Origin: Lederbergia wuyishanensis
GTDB taxonomy: Bacteria; Bacillota; Bacilli; Bacillales; Bacillaceae_C
Length of the DNA stretch: 64,000 nucleotides
NCBI RefSeq assembly: GCF_022900255.1
Contig: NZ_JALIRM010000010.1
Span: 62,001 to 126,000, forward strand
Direction: 5' to 3'
The translations under genes and the position numbers were made by a program. The notes under the pieces are model-generated. The model searched no databases. It was not told the origin of the DNA and worked only from the letters and a program-made list of their open reading frames with translations. How positions within the stretch are numbered: the stretch's first letter is position 1; the number at the start of each line of letters is the position of its first letter. Of this stretch, positions 8,238 to 16,687 are shown piece after piece.

Positions 8238-8771
8238 TCACCCTTTGAAAAAAGGAGCTTGTAAAAATAAGATGTAGCATAGTAGGAAAAATATCGGTCC
8301 GACTAAATATGGTTTCTTTAGAATGTTAGTGAGCATGTTGGCTTTCTGCACATATGTAATAACCTCAAAAAGAATCATCAAACATATAAATACCACAATT
8401 GTAAACATAATCATAATAATTCGATCCCAATCCAACGGATTCAGCATTACACCAAGCATGGCCCCCATCATCCCCGCCATAATCCCCGACAATAAACCTT
8501 CAAAAACGGCTAGAAGCGAATAAAATAATCCTATAAAAATTCCAATGACCGAGCCGACTCCCATACCGATTACCGTGGCCAGCAGCATATTGTCTTGGAA
8601 TAATATCCCCATCAATGTGCCGACAAATAATCCAATTCCCATGGCAATGGACATCGTAAACAACATTCCATGCATATTGCTTACTTTTTTTCTAACAATA
8701 TAAACCGATACTCCGGCTCCAACTGAAAAAACAAACAAAAGAAACGTTAAAAGGATTAAGGAATTCGACAT
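8238..8771 (-). CDS. polytopic membrane protein, glycine-rich helices
   Basis: I do not recognise a family. The start is placed at ATG 8771 (MSNSLILL), 9 nt after GGAG; the frame stays open to 8828 but lacks a ribosome site there. The protein of 177 residues has five or six hydrophobic segments. The central ones are unusually rich in Gly and Met with GxxxG spacing (GIMAGMMGAMLGVML), which allows tight helix packing. It follows the membrane gene at 8835-9365 closely, so the two probably form one operon behind the palindromic operator near 9398. Confidence 0.7.
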   Translation of the reverse strand: MSNSLILLTFLLFVFSVGAGVSVYIVRKKVSNMHGMLFTMSIAMGIGLFVGTLMGILFQDNMLLATVIGMGVGSVIGIFIGLFYSLLAVFEGLLSGIMAGMMGAMLGVMLNPLDWDRIIMIMFTIVVFICLMILFEVITYVQKANMLTNILKKPYLVGPIFFLLCYILFLQAPFFKG

Positions 8772-8834
8772 TCGCATCAACTCCGGCGTTTTTGTACAAG
8801 TATATGTTTCGCCGGAAATAATCTTCACAGTAAT

Positions 8835-9365
8835 TTAATTAGAGTGGACATTTTTATTTAAGCCCGTAATTATGAAACATACTGTCATTGCAACAATAGA
8901 AACGAACATAGCAAAAACAAGGCCAATAAAAGCCATAAATGTATCGTTTTCCGGAGTACCAGGCTCCAGAGTGAATGTCATATAAAGAAATCCAAGAAAA
9001 AGGAATAAATAAAAGCTGCTTCCAATTCCACTCATTATAATCTGATCTTTCCGCTGTTTTTGGCCAGCATTCCGTATGACCGACCATAAGTAAATACTCA
9101 TCACAGTAGCAAGAAGCATGATTACAAGGTGAATGTATGGAATAAAAAGCAGGCTCGTTAAAAATATCAAACCTACTGCTCCGGAAAACAAAATTGCATT
9201 TAGAGTGAAAATAAATAACCCACTTAACCAAGGATTATTAAACCAATTTGAATCAGATAATTTTTTCACCAGAATAGTATTTTCATTTACCAAGGACAAA
9301 AATTTTTGTTTGTTTAACAAAAAAACCACAATAAAAATAACTCCGATTAATAGAATAAATGTCAT
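8835..9365 (-). CDS. polytopic membrane protein of unknown function
   Basis: A 176-residue protein with five hydrophobic segments, the first at residues 1-17, and short charged loops. No enzymatic or transport motif is visible and I do not recognise the family. The ATG is preceded by GAGG at a 9-nt gap. It is the first gene of a two-gene minus-strand operon with the glycine-rich membrane protein downstream. A perfect 13-bp-arm palindrome lies 20-46 bp upstream of its start, which makes tight repression likely. Confidence 0.7.
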   Translation of the reverse strand: MTFILLIGVIFIVVFLLNKQKFLSLVNENTILVKKLSDSNWFNNPWLSGLFIFTLNAILFSGAVGLIFLTSLLFIPYIHLVIMLLATVMSIYLWSVIRNAGQKQRKDQIIMSGIGSSFYLFLFLGFLYMTFTLEPGTPENDTFMAFIGLVFAMFVSIVAMTVCFIITGLNKNVHSN

Positions 9366-9384
9366 TGTCTTTAACCTCAGTCTT

Positions 9385-9411
9385 TATATACATAGAAATT
9401 CTATGTATATA
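9385..9411. promoter_or_regulatory. perfect palindromic operator upstream of the membrane-protein operon
   Basis: Two 13-base arms (TATATACATAGAA and its complement) around a single central base. The half-site CTATGTATAT of 9401-9410 recurs at 9441-9450, exactly 40 bp away. The position just upstream of the gene at 8835-9365 suits a repressor operator. The regulator is not in the window as far as I can tell. Confidence 0.65.
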
Positions 9412-9499
9412 AATAAATTTTTTTACAGTACCTCGTATAACTATGTATATTATGACTTCTGATCCATTTCATGTCAATAATGACAGAACTTTTCTGCAA

Positions 9500-9544
9500 A
9501 CAAAATACACAGTAACGAAAATATCCTTTTTAATCGTTACTGTG
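9500..9544 (-). terminator. terminator of the rsbR-like gene
   Basis: Eleven-base stem CACAGTAACGA (9508-9518) with TCGTTACTGTG (9534-9544), followed on the minus strand by TATTTTGTTT. Confidence 0.85.
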
Positions 9545-9554
9545 TATGAGTACT

Positions 9555-10403
9555 TTACATATTATGTACTTTTCTTAAAGTTTCCAAGGCATTTTTTAAG
9601 CCTTTTTCCACTAAAACACCCTCAAAGCTAATACCTAGATGAACGATTGCTTGAGCAATTTCCGGACGCAATCCCGTTAAAATCGTTTCTACTCCAATAA
9701 GTTTCAAGGAACTTATGACTTGGAATAGTTCATTGGCAACCATTGTATCCATCATTGGGACACCGGATAGATCAATAATCAGAAATTGATTTTCCAATTT
9801 AGAGCAACTGTTTAAGGTGTTTTCCTTCAAAATTTTGGCGCGATGAGTATCAAGGTCCCCAATTAAAGGAAGAATAGCAATTTCATCAGTAAGAGACACG
9901 ACTGGCACAGAATACTCTTGTATCGCTTTTTGAGCAAGTTCTAATGTTTTCCTATGATTGTCTACAAAGGAAACGCTAAATACATATCCCGCATGATCTA
10001 TAAGAGGGTCGAGAATTCGGTTTATAGCAACAACTTCCCCCGCTCTCACATTATGTTCTTGTATTATTTCATCCATCATATCCCAGAGCACGGTCCTCCA
10101 TGATGTAAGGGTCTTTAGCGCATCATCTAAAGATAGTTGAAAATTCACAGCTGCAGTTCCTGATAATTTTGCCCATTCTGTTATACTCTCCCAAATGGAT
10201 TCCTTATCATTTTGCTTAACCGCTTTACCTAACAAAACCAAAAAATCCGCTCTCCATTTGTTAAGTATTTCCATTTGTTGAGGATTTACAAATGAATCAA
10301 CAAAATTCTTATCAAAAGTCTCATTTAAATGTACAGCAGCTTGATAGCTATTTTCGATAATATATTCACCAAATAACACGTTAAAGCTTTTTATCTTTTC
10401 CAA
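9555..10403 (-). CDS. RsbR-family stressosome protein (STAS)
   Basis: Co-antagonist of the stressosome, the cytoplasmic complex that senses stress and releases RsbT to activate sigma-B signalling. Length 282, as expected for RsbRA-D. Residues 1-150 form the variable helical (globin-like) sensor; 165-280 form the STAS domain. The two threonines phosphorylated by RsbT in B. subtilis RsbRA have clear counterparts: T186 in GDLDTHRA and T220 in SGVPMMDTMVA. It is a single gene with its own terminator, away from any rsbS/rsbT, which is usual for RsbRB-D paralogues. Confidence 0.9.
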   Translation of the reverse strand: MEKIKSFNVLFGEYIIENSYQAAVHLNETFDKNFVDSFVNPQQMEILNKWRADFLVLLGKAVKQNDKESIWESITEWAKLSGTAAVNFQLSLDDALKTLTSWRTVLWDMMDEIIQEHNVRAGEVVAINRILDPLIDHAGYVFSVSFVDNHRKTLELAQKAIQEYSVPVVSLTDEIAILPLIGDLDTHRAKILKENTLNSCSKLENQFLIIDLSGVPMMDTMVANELFQVISSLKLIGVETILTGLRPEIAQAIVHLGISFEGVLVEKGLKNALETLRKVHNM

Positions 10404-10601
10404 ATTTCGTACCTCCCATCACTTGTAAAACTAATTTATCATACTAATTAGCATTATAGGAATACTTTAATCTATGACTATAGTCGATGTATATTAATTA
10501 GGTGCATCTTATTTTACCTAACTCTTTTTTAGCGAGCACCTCGGATTCACCTGCCACTCGACTCGGTTTACTAAATTATTAACGGCTCCTTTCCTTTTTA
10601 T

Positions 10602-10639
10602 AAAAATATGCAGCCCTGTAACTATTCACAGGACTGCAT
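10602..10639 (-). terminator. terminator of the aldo/keto reductase gene
   Basis: Twelve-base stem at 10608-10619 and 10628-10639 (ATGCAG...CTGCAT, one mismatch) followed on the minus strand by ATTTTTATAAAA. Confidence 0.8.
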
Positions 10640-10663
10640 ATTTTTTAAAAAGATATATTTACA

Positions 10664-11584
10664 TTATACCGTCACAGCGCTTGGATGGTCATCTTTTACA
10701 ATATCCAGCGAAGCTGCTCTAGCATTGATTTCAACTTGTTCAGGGCTCTTACAACCTGGGATAACACACGTAACAGCTGGATGCTGCAGGCACCAAGCAA
10801 GCGCCCATTCAGCCATATTGACACCTTCAGGCACTTCATTTTGTTGGATTTCCTCTACGAGACGAAGTTTTTCGTCTACTTCATCTCGATTGCGTCCTTT
10901 TCTAACATTATCGCTGAAAACAGCACCAGGCTTGTATTTACCACTTAAAAACCCACTTGCTAAAGGAACACGAGCTAGTACACCTAAGTCTTGTTCAATA
11001 CAAGAAGGGAACACTTCTTTTTCAGGAACTTGATCAATTCTGTTATACACAACTTGAATCGCTTTTGCATTTACCTCAGTTGCTTTCGATGTTTGATATA
11101 TATTCGCATTACTGCCAATGGAGATTCCTAGGTTTCTAATTTTCCCCGCTTGAACTTGCTTGTCCAACATTGTCCACAAATCATCATTATCAAAATCTTG
11201 GTCCGAGCCAGAATGGAATTGATAGAGATCAATATAATCTGTTTGTAAAGCTTTAAGGGATTCCTCTAATTGTATGCGAATTGCATCAACACTCCATGCA
11301 TTTTCCCAATGATCATGCCATTTGTGGCCAAACTTGGATGCAACTACCCAATCTTCGCGTCGATCGCGTTTAAGGAAATCACCAATAAAACGCTCTGACA
11401 TATGATGAGGACCGTAACATTCTGCTGTATCAATTAAGTTAATGCCCAACTCTTTAGCGCGTGTCAGAATGGCATCAGCTTCATCTTGGTTAAAATTCTT
11501 ACCCCAGTCACCACCAAATTGCCATGTGCCGACTCCGACAACGGAAACATTTAAATCCGTTTTCCCTAAGCGTCTATACTTCAC
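10664..11584 (-). CDS. aldo/keto reductase
   Basis: NAD(P)H-dependent oxidoreductase with the AKR barrel. The tetrad is visible: Asp and Tyr in DTAECYG, Lys in ASKFGHK and His in YQFHSG. The GVGTWQFGG start and the C-terminal VTCVIPGCKSPEQVEIN NADPH-binding stretch are those of the YajO/general-stress AKR11/12-like group. I choose GTG at 11584 (VKYRRLG), with GGGG 8 nt upstream, over GTG at 11593. The protein is about 306 residues. Natural substrate unknown. It stands alone with its own terminator. Confidence 0.9.
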   Translation of the reverse strand: MKYRRLGKTDLNVSVVGVGTWQFGGDWGKNFNQDEADAILTRAKELGINLIDTAECYGPHHMSERFIGDFLKRDRREDWVVASKFGHKWHDHWENAWSVDAIRIQLEESLKALQTDYIDLYQFHSGSDQDFDNDDLWTMLDKQVQAGKIRNLGISIGSNANIYQTSKATEVNAKAIQVVYNRIDQVPEKEVFPSCIEQDLGVLARVPLASGFLSGKYKPGAVFSDNVRKGRNRDEVDEKLRLVEEIQQNEVPEGVNMAEWALAWCLQHPAVTCVIPGCKSPEQVEINARAASLDIVKDDHPSAVTV

Positions 11585-11689
11585 AAACAACACCCCTACA
11601 CTTTTATTTTGGTAATGCTTTCATATTACATTTATACCATAATGGAAAGGGTTTCCACTAGTTTTAAATATTGATAGTTTTTTACAGAG

Positions 11690-12679
11690 TTAATTTTCTA
11701 CTTGAGCAAAACTTACTTCGTAAAGCTTTTTGGTCTCTACGAAACGTTCCAATGAAGTCCCTGTTCCCATAATTACAGAGATTAGGCGAATATCATCTTT
11801 TTCCACAGTACCTGTAAAACAATAGCCCGCTTCATCTGTAAAACCTGTTTTGAGACCATCGACTCCCTCGAAGCTCACATGTTCATTGTTTCCTGCCAAC
11901 ATCCAATTTGTATTTATGTATGTTTGACCACCAAATGTAAAATTTGACGTTGATGATATTTCAAGAATTTCAGGAAATTGAGTGATTAATCCTTTCGTTA
12001 AAATCGTTAAATCTCTTGCTGACATTTCATTAGCATCATTGAGTCCGCCAGTTGATCGATATTCTCCAAGATCGTTGTTGTTGAGCCCAGTACTGTTTAC
12101 AAACATTGAATTATTCAAACCAAGTTCTTTCGCTTTTTCATTCATTTTCACAACAAAATTTTTCTCACTTCCCGAAACTGTCTCCGCTAATGCAATTGTG
12201 GCACCATTTGCCGAATGAATGGCCATTGCGTAAAACAAATCACGAATTGTATATAATTGATCTTTTTTTAAATATACCGATGCAAAACCAGGAGTATTGG
12301 AAATGGTGTATGCATAATCACTGACAGTGATGGACTGATCCCATTCAAGTTTTCCTTCCTTTATTGCCTCTAATACTAGAAACTCAGTCATCATTTTTGA
12401 CATACTCGCCGTAGGAAAAGGTTCATCGCTATTTTTTTCGTAAAGAATATTTCCATCCCGGGCGTCAATCAATATTGCAGATTTAGCATTTATATTTATG
12501 TCCTTTAACTTATGAATGACTTTTATTGTAAATACTTTCGGCTCTATCTCATGTTGTTGCAGCGGCAAAAAACTAACGGTCAACGGTTTGTTTGTTTCAT
12601 TTGTAGATTTAATAAAGAAGGCGATTCCTATTATGAATAATAGTAAGATTGGTATAATGACTTTTTTTGATAGCTTCAT
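11690..12679 (-). CDS. D-alanyl-D-alanine carboxypeptidase (S11), short form
   Basis: Penicillin-binding peptidase that removes the terminal D-Ala of peptidoglycan stems outside the membrane. All three active-site motifs are present: SxxK as SMSK (S92-K95), SxN as SAN (156-158) and KTG (277-279). Residues 7-24 form an N-terminal anchor or signal. At 329 residues it is much shorter than B. subtilis DacA (443) or DacF (389): the chain ends just after the catalytic domain and lacks the usual C-terminal PBP5 β-domain and amphipathic anchor. The N-terminal segment without a clear cleavage site probably anchors it instead. Confidence 0.9.
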   Translation of the reverse strand: MKLSKKVIIPILLLFIIGIAFFIKSTNETNKPLTVSFLPLQQHEIEPKVFTIKVIHKLKDININAKSAILIDARDGNILYEKNSDEPFPTASMSKMMTEFLVLEAIKEGKLEWDQSITVSDYAYTISNTPGFASVYLKKDQLYTIRDLFYAMAIHSANGATIALAETVSGSEKNFVVKMNEKAKELGLNNSMFVNSTGLNNNDLGEYRSTGGLNDANEMSARDLTILTKGLITQFPEILEISSTSNFTFGGQTYINTNWMLAGNNEHVSFEGVDGLKTGFTDEAGYCFTGTVEKDDIRLISVIMGTGTSLERFVETKKLYEVSFAQVEN

Positions 12680-12797
12680 AATTCCTCCAGAAAACAGATT
12701 ATCATATTTAATATAGCAAAGATTTCACTCATTAGAATGAATCTTTTTAAAAACCATTCCGTATTAATAAGAAAATAGTATTGTGATGGTGGTAATT

Positions 12798-13544
12798 ATG
12801 AGTACAGGTACAATTATTTTTATAATCGCTATGGGCTGGGCATTAATCATTCACGGCGGTTTGACGTATTTGATTGTAAAGAAAAAGGAATACAGCCTGA
12901 TTTCAGGATTTTTAAATCGACCTAAGGAGGAACAGGAATATTTAATTCAAAATGGGTACATTGAGGCACTAGGAAGGATTTTTAAAATTACGTTTTTTAT
13001 ATTTGCAGCGACATTCTTGTTAGGTTTACTTCCTATTCCTTATGGTTTTGAAATTGGAATTGCCCTGTTTTTAGTTGTTTTGCTTGGCGGACTCATTTGG
13101 ATGCAAAAATTTGAAGTCCCTCATAAACGTAAGAAAATGTACTGGATTACAAGTGGAATTATGGCAGTTACTATCGGTTTAGTTGGGTGGCTCACAATTG
13201 CAGGCTTGGTAGACAACGAGGTCACTGTTAACCACGAAACGTTTGAAATATCCGGAATGTATGGTGTGGAGTGGCCTATTAAGGATATCAAATCTGTTGA
13301 ACTACTGGAGGAACTTCCAGAAGTGATTATGAAGTCGGATGGCTTTGCAACAGCTGGACAATTAAAAGGGAATTTTTTATTGGAAGAACCTTATGGCAAT
13401 GGCTTATTATTCGTAAATTGGAAAAATACCCCTTATCTATATGTAACTACTAAAAATAACTATTTGATTTTAAATCGAAAAAACAGTGAAGATACAAAAA
13501 ATATTTACGAATCTTTATTAAAAGTGTGGGAAAGTCAAAAATAA
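12798..13544 (+). CDS. membrane protein, DUF3784-like with C-terminal PH-like domain
   Basis: Four hydrophobic segments (near 5-23, 65-85, 90-105 and 117-138) are followed by a soluble C-terminal part of about 110 residues rich in β-strands. The N-terminal half, with LIVKKKEYSLISGFLNRPKEEQEYLIQNG, matches my memory of DUF3784; the C-terminal half looks like a bacterial PH-type domain. The start is placed at ATG 12798 behind GGTGG rather than at the upstream GTG. Function unknown. It converges on the flavin reductase gene, with a terminator between them. Confidence 0.7.
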   Translation: MSTGTIIFIIAMGWALIIHGGLTYLIVKKKEYSLISGFLNRPKEEQEYLIQNGYIEALGRIFKITFFIFAATFLLGLLPIPYGFEIGIALFLVVLLGGLIWMQKFEVPHKRKKMYWITSGIMAVTIGLVGWLTIAGLVDNEVTVNHETFEISGMYGVEWPIKDIKSVELLEELPEVIMKSDGFATAGQLKGNFLLEEPYGNGLLFVNWKNTPYLYVTTKNNYLILNRKNSEDTKNIYESLLKVWESQK

Positions 13545-13553
13545 TATTAGAAA

Positions 13554-13591
13554 GGAAGGCTACTAAAAACGTAAGCCTTCCTTCTATTTTT
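13554..13591 (+). terminator. terminator between convergent genes
   Basis: GGAAGGCT (13554-13561) pairs with AGCCTTCC (13574-13581), followed by TTCTATTTTT on the plus strand. Confidence 0.75.
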
Positions 13592-13595
13592 ACTA

Positions 13596-14144
13596 TTATC
13601 TCAAAGTTTTTAATGCTCCGCTCCAAGAAACTACTTCATCAAGCATTGTATTCACGTTTTGTAGATGCAATTCAGCTGGTTTGAATTCGCTGAAGTTTTC
13701 GAAGTCTGTAAATAAAGAAAGTGTCGGATGTGTGCGTACATCAGCTATTTTCAATTCTCCACAGATACCACGTAAATGCTCAGCTGCACGAGCCCCACCT
13801 GTTGAACCATAGCTTACAATTCCTGCAGCTTTGTTATACCATACATCACGAGCAGAATCTAATGCGTTTTTCAATGCACCTGTAATGCTGTGATTGTATT
13901 CTTGAACGATGAAAACAAATCCATCTACACTAGCAAGCTTTTGATTCCATGCTTGTAATCCTGGTTCTTCACCAGATCCTTCTCCTAAAAACGGTAATTT
14001 GTACTCTGATATATCTACGATCTCGTAGTTAGCATCGCCACGCTTGTCCGCTATTCCTTTTACCCATTCTCCAACTTGTGGGCTTACGCGTCCTTGACGA
14101 GTACTTCCTAAAATGATTCCAATGTTTAATTTTTCTTGTGCCAT
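13596..14144 (-). CDS. NADPH-dependent FMN reductase family protein
   Basis: Flavodoxin-like oxidoreductase of 182 residues. The N-terminal IGIILGSTRQGRVSPQVGEWV is the FMN-phosphate loop of the SsuE/azoreductase-like family. FIVQEYNHSITGALKNALDSA is the strongly conserved second flavin-contact motif, and GIVSYGSTGGARAAEHLR the third. Such enzymes reduce FMN, azo dyes or quinones with NADPH. It is alone on its transcript, with an AGGAGGAAC ribosome site. The upstream 400-bp spacer contains degenerate tandem repeats. Confidence 0.9.
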   Translation of the reverse strand: MAQEKLNIGIILGSTRQGRVSPQVGEWVKGIADKRGDANYEIVDISEYKLPFLGEGSGEEPGLQAWNQKLASVDGFVFIVQEYNHSITGALKNALDSARDVWYNKAAGIVSYGSTGGARAAEHLRGICGELKIADVRTHPTLSLFTDFENFSEFKPAELHLQNVNTMLDEVVSWSGALKTLR

Positions 14145-14334
14145 GTATTGTTCCTCCTACATTTGACTCTATGATGTGTTAAATAACTAACCTTATAAAA
14201 TTATTTTCTTTTTCATTAGTTAGTTACTTTATGTAAGTTATTATATTTATATAATCATAGAATGTCAATTGTTGTGATTTATATCCAATAATAATTATCC
14301 GTTTTCTAATTTACAGGCACTCTATTTATTCATA

Positions 14335-14533
14335 GTTACTTCGGAGTTGGAGTCTTTTGTATATAGGTACATTGATTGCTTCGAAGTGACTTGAGAGTTC
14401 ATATTTTCTTGTTTATGGGTACGATGATTGCTTCATCGTGACCTTGAAGCACACTTTTTCTTTTTTACGTTGAAATGTCCATCGTGACCTTGTAGCTTAC
14501 TTTTTTCCACTAAACGGGTACAATGAATCATTT
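14335..14533. repeat. degenerate tandem repeat of about 50 bp, four copies
   Basis: Units begin near 14335, 14386, 14438 and 14484, with periods of 51, 52 and 46 bp. Each has a form of GTGACcTTGnAG, then a T-rich stretch, then GGGTACnaTGATTGCTTC; copy 3 has lost its GGGTAC part. No open frame runs through it. It fills most of the 400-bp gap between the flavin reductase and the zinc-free dehydrogenase genes. Function unknown. Confidence 0.6.
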
Positions 14534-14544
14534 ATGATCTGTTA

Positions 14545-15540
14545 TCACAGTTGAAGTAGTTCGCTTTTCAAAAACACTTTCCCTCTATTTGTATCAAGGG
14601 ATTCAACTGCAAGGACAGCTTCTTTTACATGAATTAAGTCATAATGTTCGTATGGGGGCATCAGTTTCAATTTTTTTTCGCTAATATAGGAAATCAATTG
14701 TTCAAATGTTTCATGCCATTTTTTAACAGAAACTTGTTTATTCCAATGCCGTAAATGAAATAATTTTACCTCACCTTTCTGCGATATTATTTTCCAATCG
14801 ACTGGCTTTCCAGATAAAAGTCCGATCGATAAAAATATTCCGCTAGGTTTTAGACAACATGCCAATTCGTTTCCGCATGATCCGCCAATAGAATCGATTG
14901 CAGCTGACACTCCTCGTCCATTCGTTAATTCCCGAACCATATTAACTAATGATGATTCAGATGTATTGATAACGTATGAAGCGCCAAGTTCAATTAAATC
15001 TTTAGTATGAATATCATTTCTTACCGCAGCAATTAGTTCAAAACCAAGAATTTTTGATAATTGAGCGAAAATACGCCCAATTGAGGAACTGCAGGCATTT
15101 ACTAGTAAAGCATCGCCAGGTTTTAATTCTAATATCTCTTTACAAATAATCCAGGCGGTAACTGGATTTATGTATAATTGTGCGGCTGTTAAATTGTCTA
15201 TAGTAACCGGAATAGGAATAGCCAATTCTGCAGACGCTCGAACATAGTTTTGCCAAGTTCCTTCCCCACGAAGTGGCAAGACACGCTTACCAAGTAATTC
15301 TTTTGGTACGGCAGGACCGACTTCCTCCACAACCCCAACACCTTCGTAGCCAGGAATTGCCGGTAAAAAAATTCGATGTGAATAGGATCCATAAATAGGA
15401 ATTAAATCAGAAGGATTGATTGGACTCGTAATCATTCGTACAAGAATTTTCCCAGGACCTGGGTTTTGAACATGCCTATTTTCAACTTTCAGCACATCTT
15501 GTGGCTTTCCAAAATCATAGTATTTAACGCATTTAGCCAT
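14545..15540 (-). CDS. quinone-oxidoreductase/enoyl-reductase-like MDR protein
   Basis: Medium-chain dehydrogenase of 331 residues without the zinc ligands of alcohol dehydrogenases. The N-terminal GroES-like part has SPINPSDLIPIYGSYSHRIFLPAIPGYEGVGVVEEVG. The nucleotide-binding Rossmann part is near 150-270, with NACSSSIGRIFAQLSKILGFE in place of the usual GxGxxG. This layout is closest to the MECR/2-enoyl-thioester reductase and QOR groups, which use NADPH. Substrate unknown. It is a single minus-strand gene, divergent from the EamA transporter. Confidence 0.88.
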   Translation of the reverse strand: MAKCVKYYDFGKPQDVLKVENRHVQNPGPGKILVRMITSPINPSDLIPIYGSYSHRIFLPAIPGYEGVGVVEEVGPAVPKELLGKRVLPLRGEGTWQNYVRASAELAIPIPVTIDNLTAAQLYINPVTAWIICKEILELKPGDALLVNACSSSIGRIFAQLSKILGFELIAAVRNDIHTKDLIELGASYVINTSESSLVNMVRELTNGRGVSAAIDSIGGSCGNELACCLKPSGIFLSIGLLSGKPVDWKIISQKGEVKLFHLRHWNKQVSVKKWHETFEQLISYISEKKLKLMPPYEHYDLIHVKEAVLAVESLDTNRGKVFLKSELLQL

Positions 15541-15573
15541 AAAAAAGACTCCTTTTTTTCCTTACTTCTTTCA

Positions 15574-15602
15574 TTGACATGATCTCTCGCCAATTTTATA
15601 CT
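15574..15602 (+). promoter_or_regulatory. sigma-A-type promoter of the EamA gene
   Basis: TTGACA (15574-15579), a 17-bp spacer and TATACT (15597-15602). The predicted leader is about 115 nt and includes a hairpin just before the ribosome site. Confidence 0.75.
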
Positions 15603-15663
15603 TATTATCGTAACTTAAATACTAAAAATTATCTGTGGACTTTTCTAGAGATTCTCTATTTTC

Positions 15664-15699
15664 GCCACACAACTGTATAAAAGCAGTTGCGTGGCTTTT
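15664..15699 (+). terminator. possible attenuator hairpin in the EamA leader
   Basis: GCCACACAACTG (15664-15675) pairs with CAGTTGCGTGGC (15684-15695), with one mismatch, and TTTTC follows. It lies between a good promoter and the start codon on the same strand, so it would stop transcription before the gene unless an alternative fold forms. TGTGG near 15642 could pair with CCACA of the stem as an antiterminator. I recognise no riboswitch class in the short leader. Confidence 0.55.
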
Positions 15700-15724
15700 C
15701 TATGTATAGAAAGAGGTGGAACAT

Positions 15725-16633
15725 ATGAAAACATGGCAATATGCCTTAATTGTTTTTTTAGGTGGATGTTCATATGGGGTGTTGTCTACTGTTGTTAAGC
15801 TTGCTTATGCAGCTGGTTTCTCCGTAACAGAAGTAATCGGCGGCCAATACTTTTTTGGCATGTTACTTATTTGGTTGATTTTCCTATTTACAAAAAAACA
15901 AAAAGTGAAATTCAAACAATTTGGGAAGCTTTTATTGTCAGGACTTCCTTTTGGTTTAACAGGTGTATTTTACTATCAGGCCTTACAATCATTGAACGCA
16001 TCTTTAGCGATCATTTTCTTATTTCAATTCGTATGGATTGGAACATTTATAGAATGGGCTTTGTTCAAGAAAAAACCCGATCTCAATAAAATAATATCAA
16101 TTTCTATTTTAGTTATTGGTTCTGTATTAGCAGCAGGAATTGTCGTTGACAAAGGAGTAACTATTACATGGCAAGGTTCTGTTTGGGGCTTGCTTTCGGC
16201 GATAACTTTTACGATTTCAATTTTTCTAAGTGGTTCAGTTGAAAAATATTTACCACCTGTCCAAAGAAGCACACTTATTGCGACTGGTGCCTTTTTGACA
16301 GTAAGTGCTATATTCCCGCCTGTATTTTTAACTAATATCCCTGTCGTGATGGGAGTGGCACCGTATGGATTATTACTAGGTTTATTCGGCGTTGCCTTGC
16401 CACCACTTTTATTCTCAATTGGAATGCCACATGTCGGACCAAGTCTTGGAACGATTTTATCTGCTTCCGAACTTCCAGTGGCCGTTACAATGGCTTCAGT
16501 CATTTTAGCTGAACATGTTGGCATGTCACAATGGCTAGGAGTCGTTTTAATATTAGGTGGTATTGTATATGGGAATGTAGAGCGTTCCAAAGCAAGGGCT
16601 AATACGATAACGATAAATAAAATAGCAAAGTAA
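15725..16633 (+). CDS. EamA/DMT-family transporter
   Basis: Ten-helix drug/metabolite transporter with two EamA repeats (about 5-140 and 150-290), 302 residues. The repeat ends are marked by GVFYYQALQSLNASLAIIFLFQF and LSASELPVAVTMASVILAE, the conserved fourth-fifth helix stretch. The start is ATG 15725 after GAGGTGG. DMT transporters export amino acids, nucleosides or other metabolites and the substrate cannot be read here. Its leader carries a terminator-like hairpin, so expression may respond to a ligand or to translation. Confidence 0.9.
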   Translation: MKTWQYALIVFLGGCSYGVLSTVVKLAYAAGFSVTEVIGGQYFFGMLLIWLIFLFTKKQKVKFKQFGKLLLSGLPFGLTGVFYYQALQSLNASLAIIFLFQFVWIGTFIEWALFKKKPDLNKIISISILVIGSVLAAGIVVDKGVTITWQGSVWGLLSAITFTISIFLSGSVEKYLPPVQRSTLIATGAFLTVSAIFPPVFLTNIPVVMGVAPYGLLLGLFGVALPPLLFSIGMPHVGPSLGTILSASELPVAVTMASVILAEHVGMSQWLGVVLILGGIVYGNVERSKARANTITINKIAK

Positions 16634-16641
16634 AATAAAGC

Positions 16642-16680
16642 AAGAGGAAAGGGAATTTAGTCACCCTTTCCTCTTTTATT
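16642..16680. terminator. terminator between convergent EamA and fabH genes
   Basis: AAGAGGAAAGGG pairs with CCCTTTCCTCTT and is followed by TTATT on the plus strand, between two converging genes. Confidence 0.8.
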
Positions 16681-16687
16681 ATCCATT

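Noticed and set aside
10502-10573. Minus-strand reading with SRVAGESEVLAKKELGK
   Set aside because: Looks protein-like over 25 codons, but has no start codon, no ribosome site and no neighbouring frame. Could be chance or a dispersed repeat.
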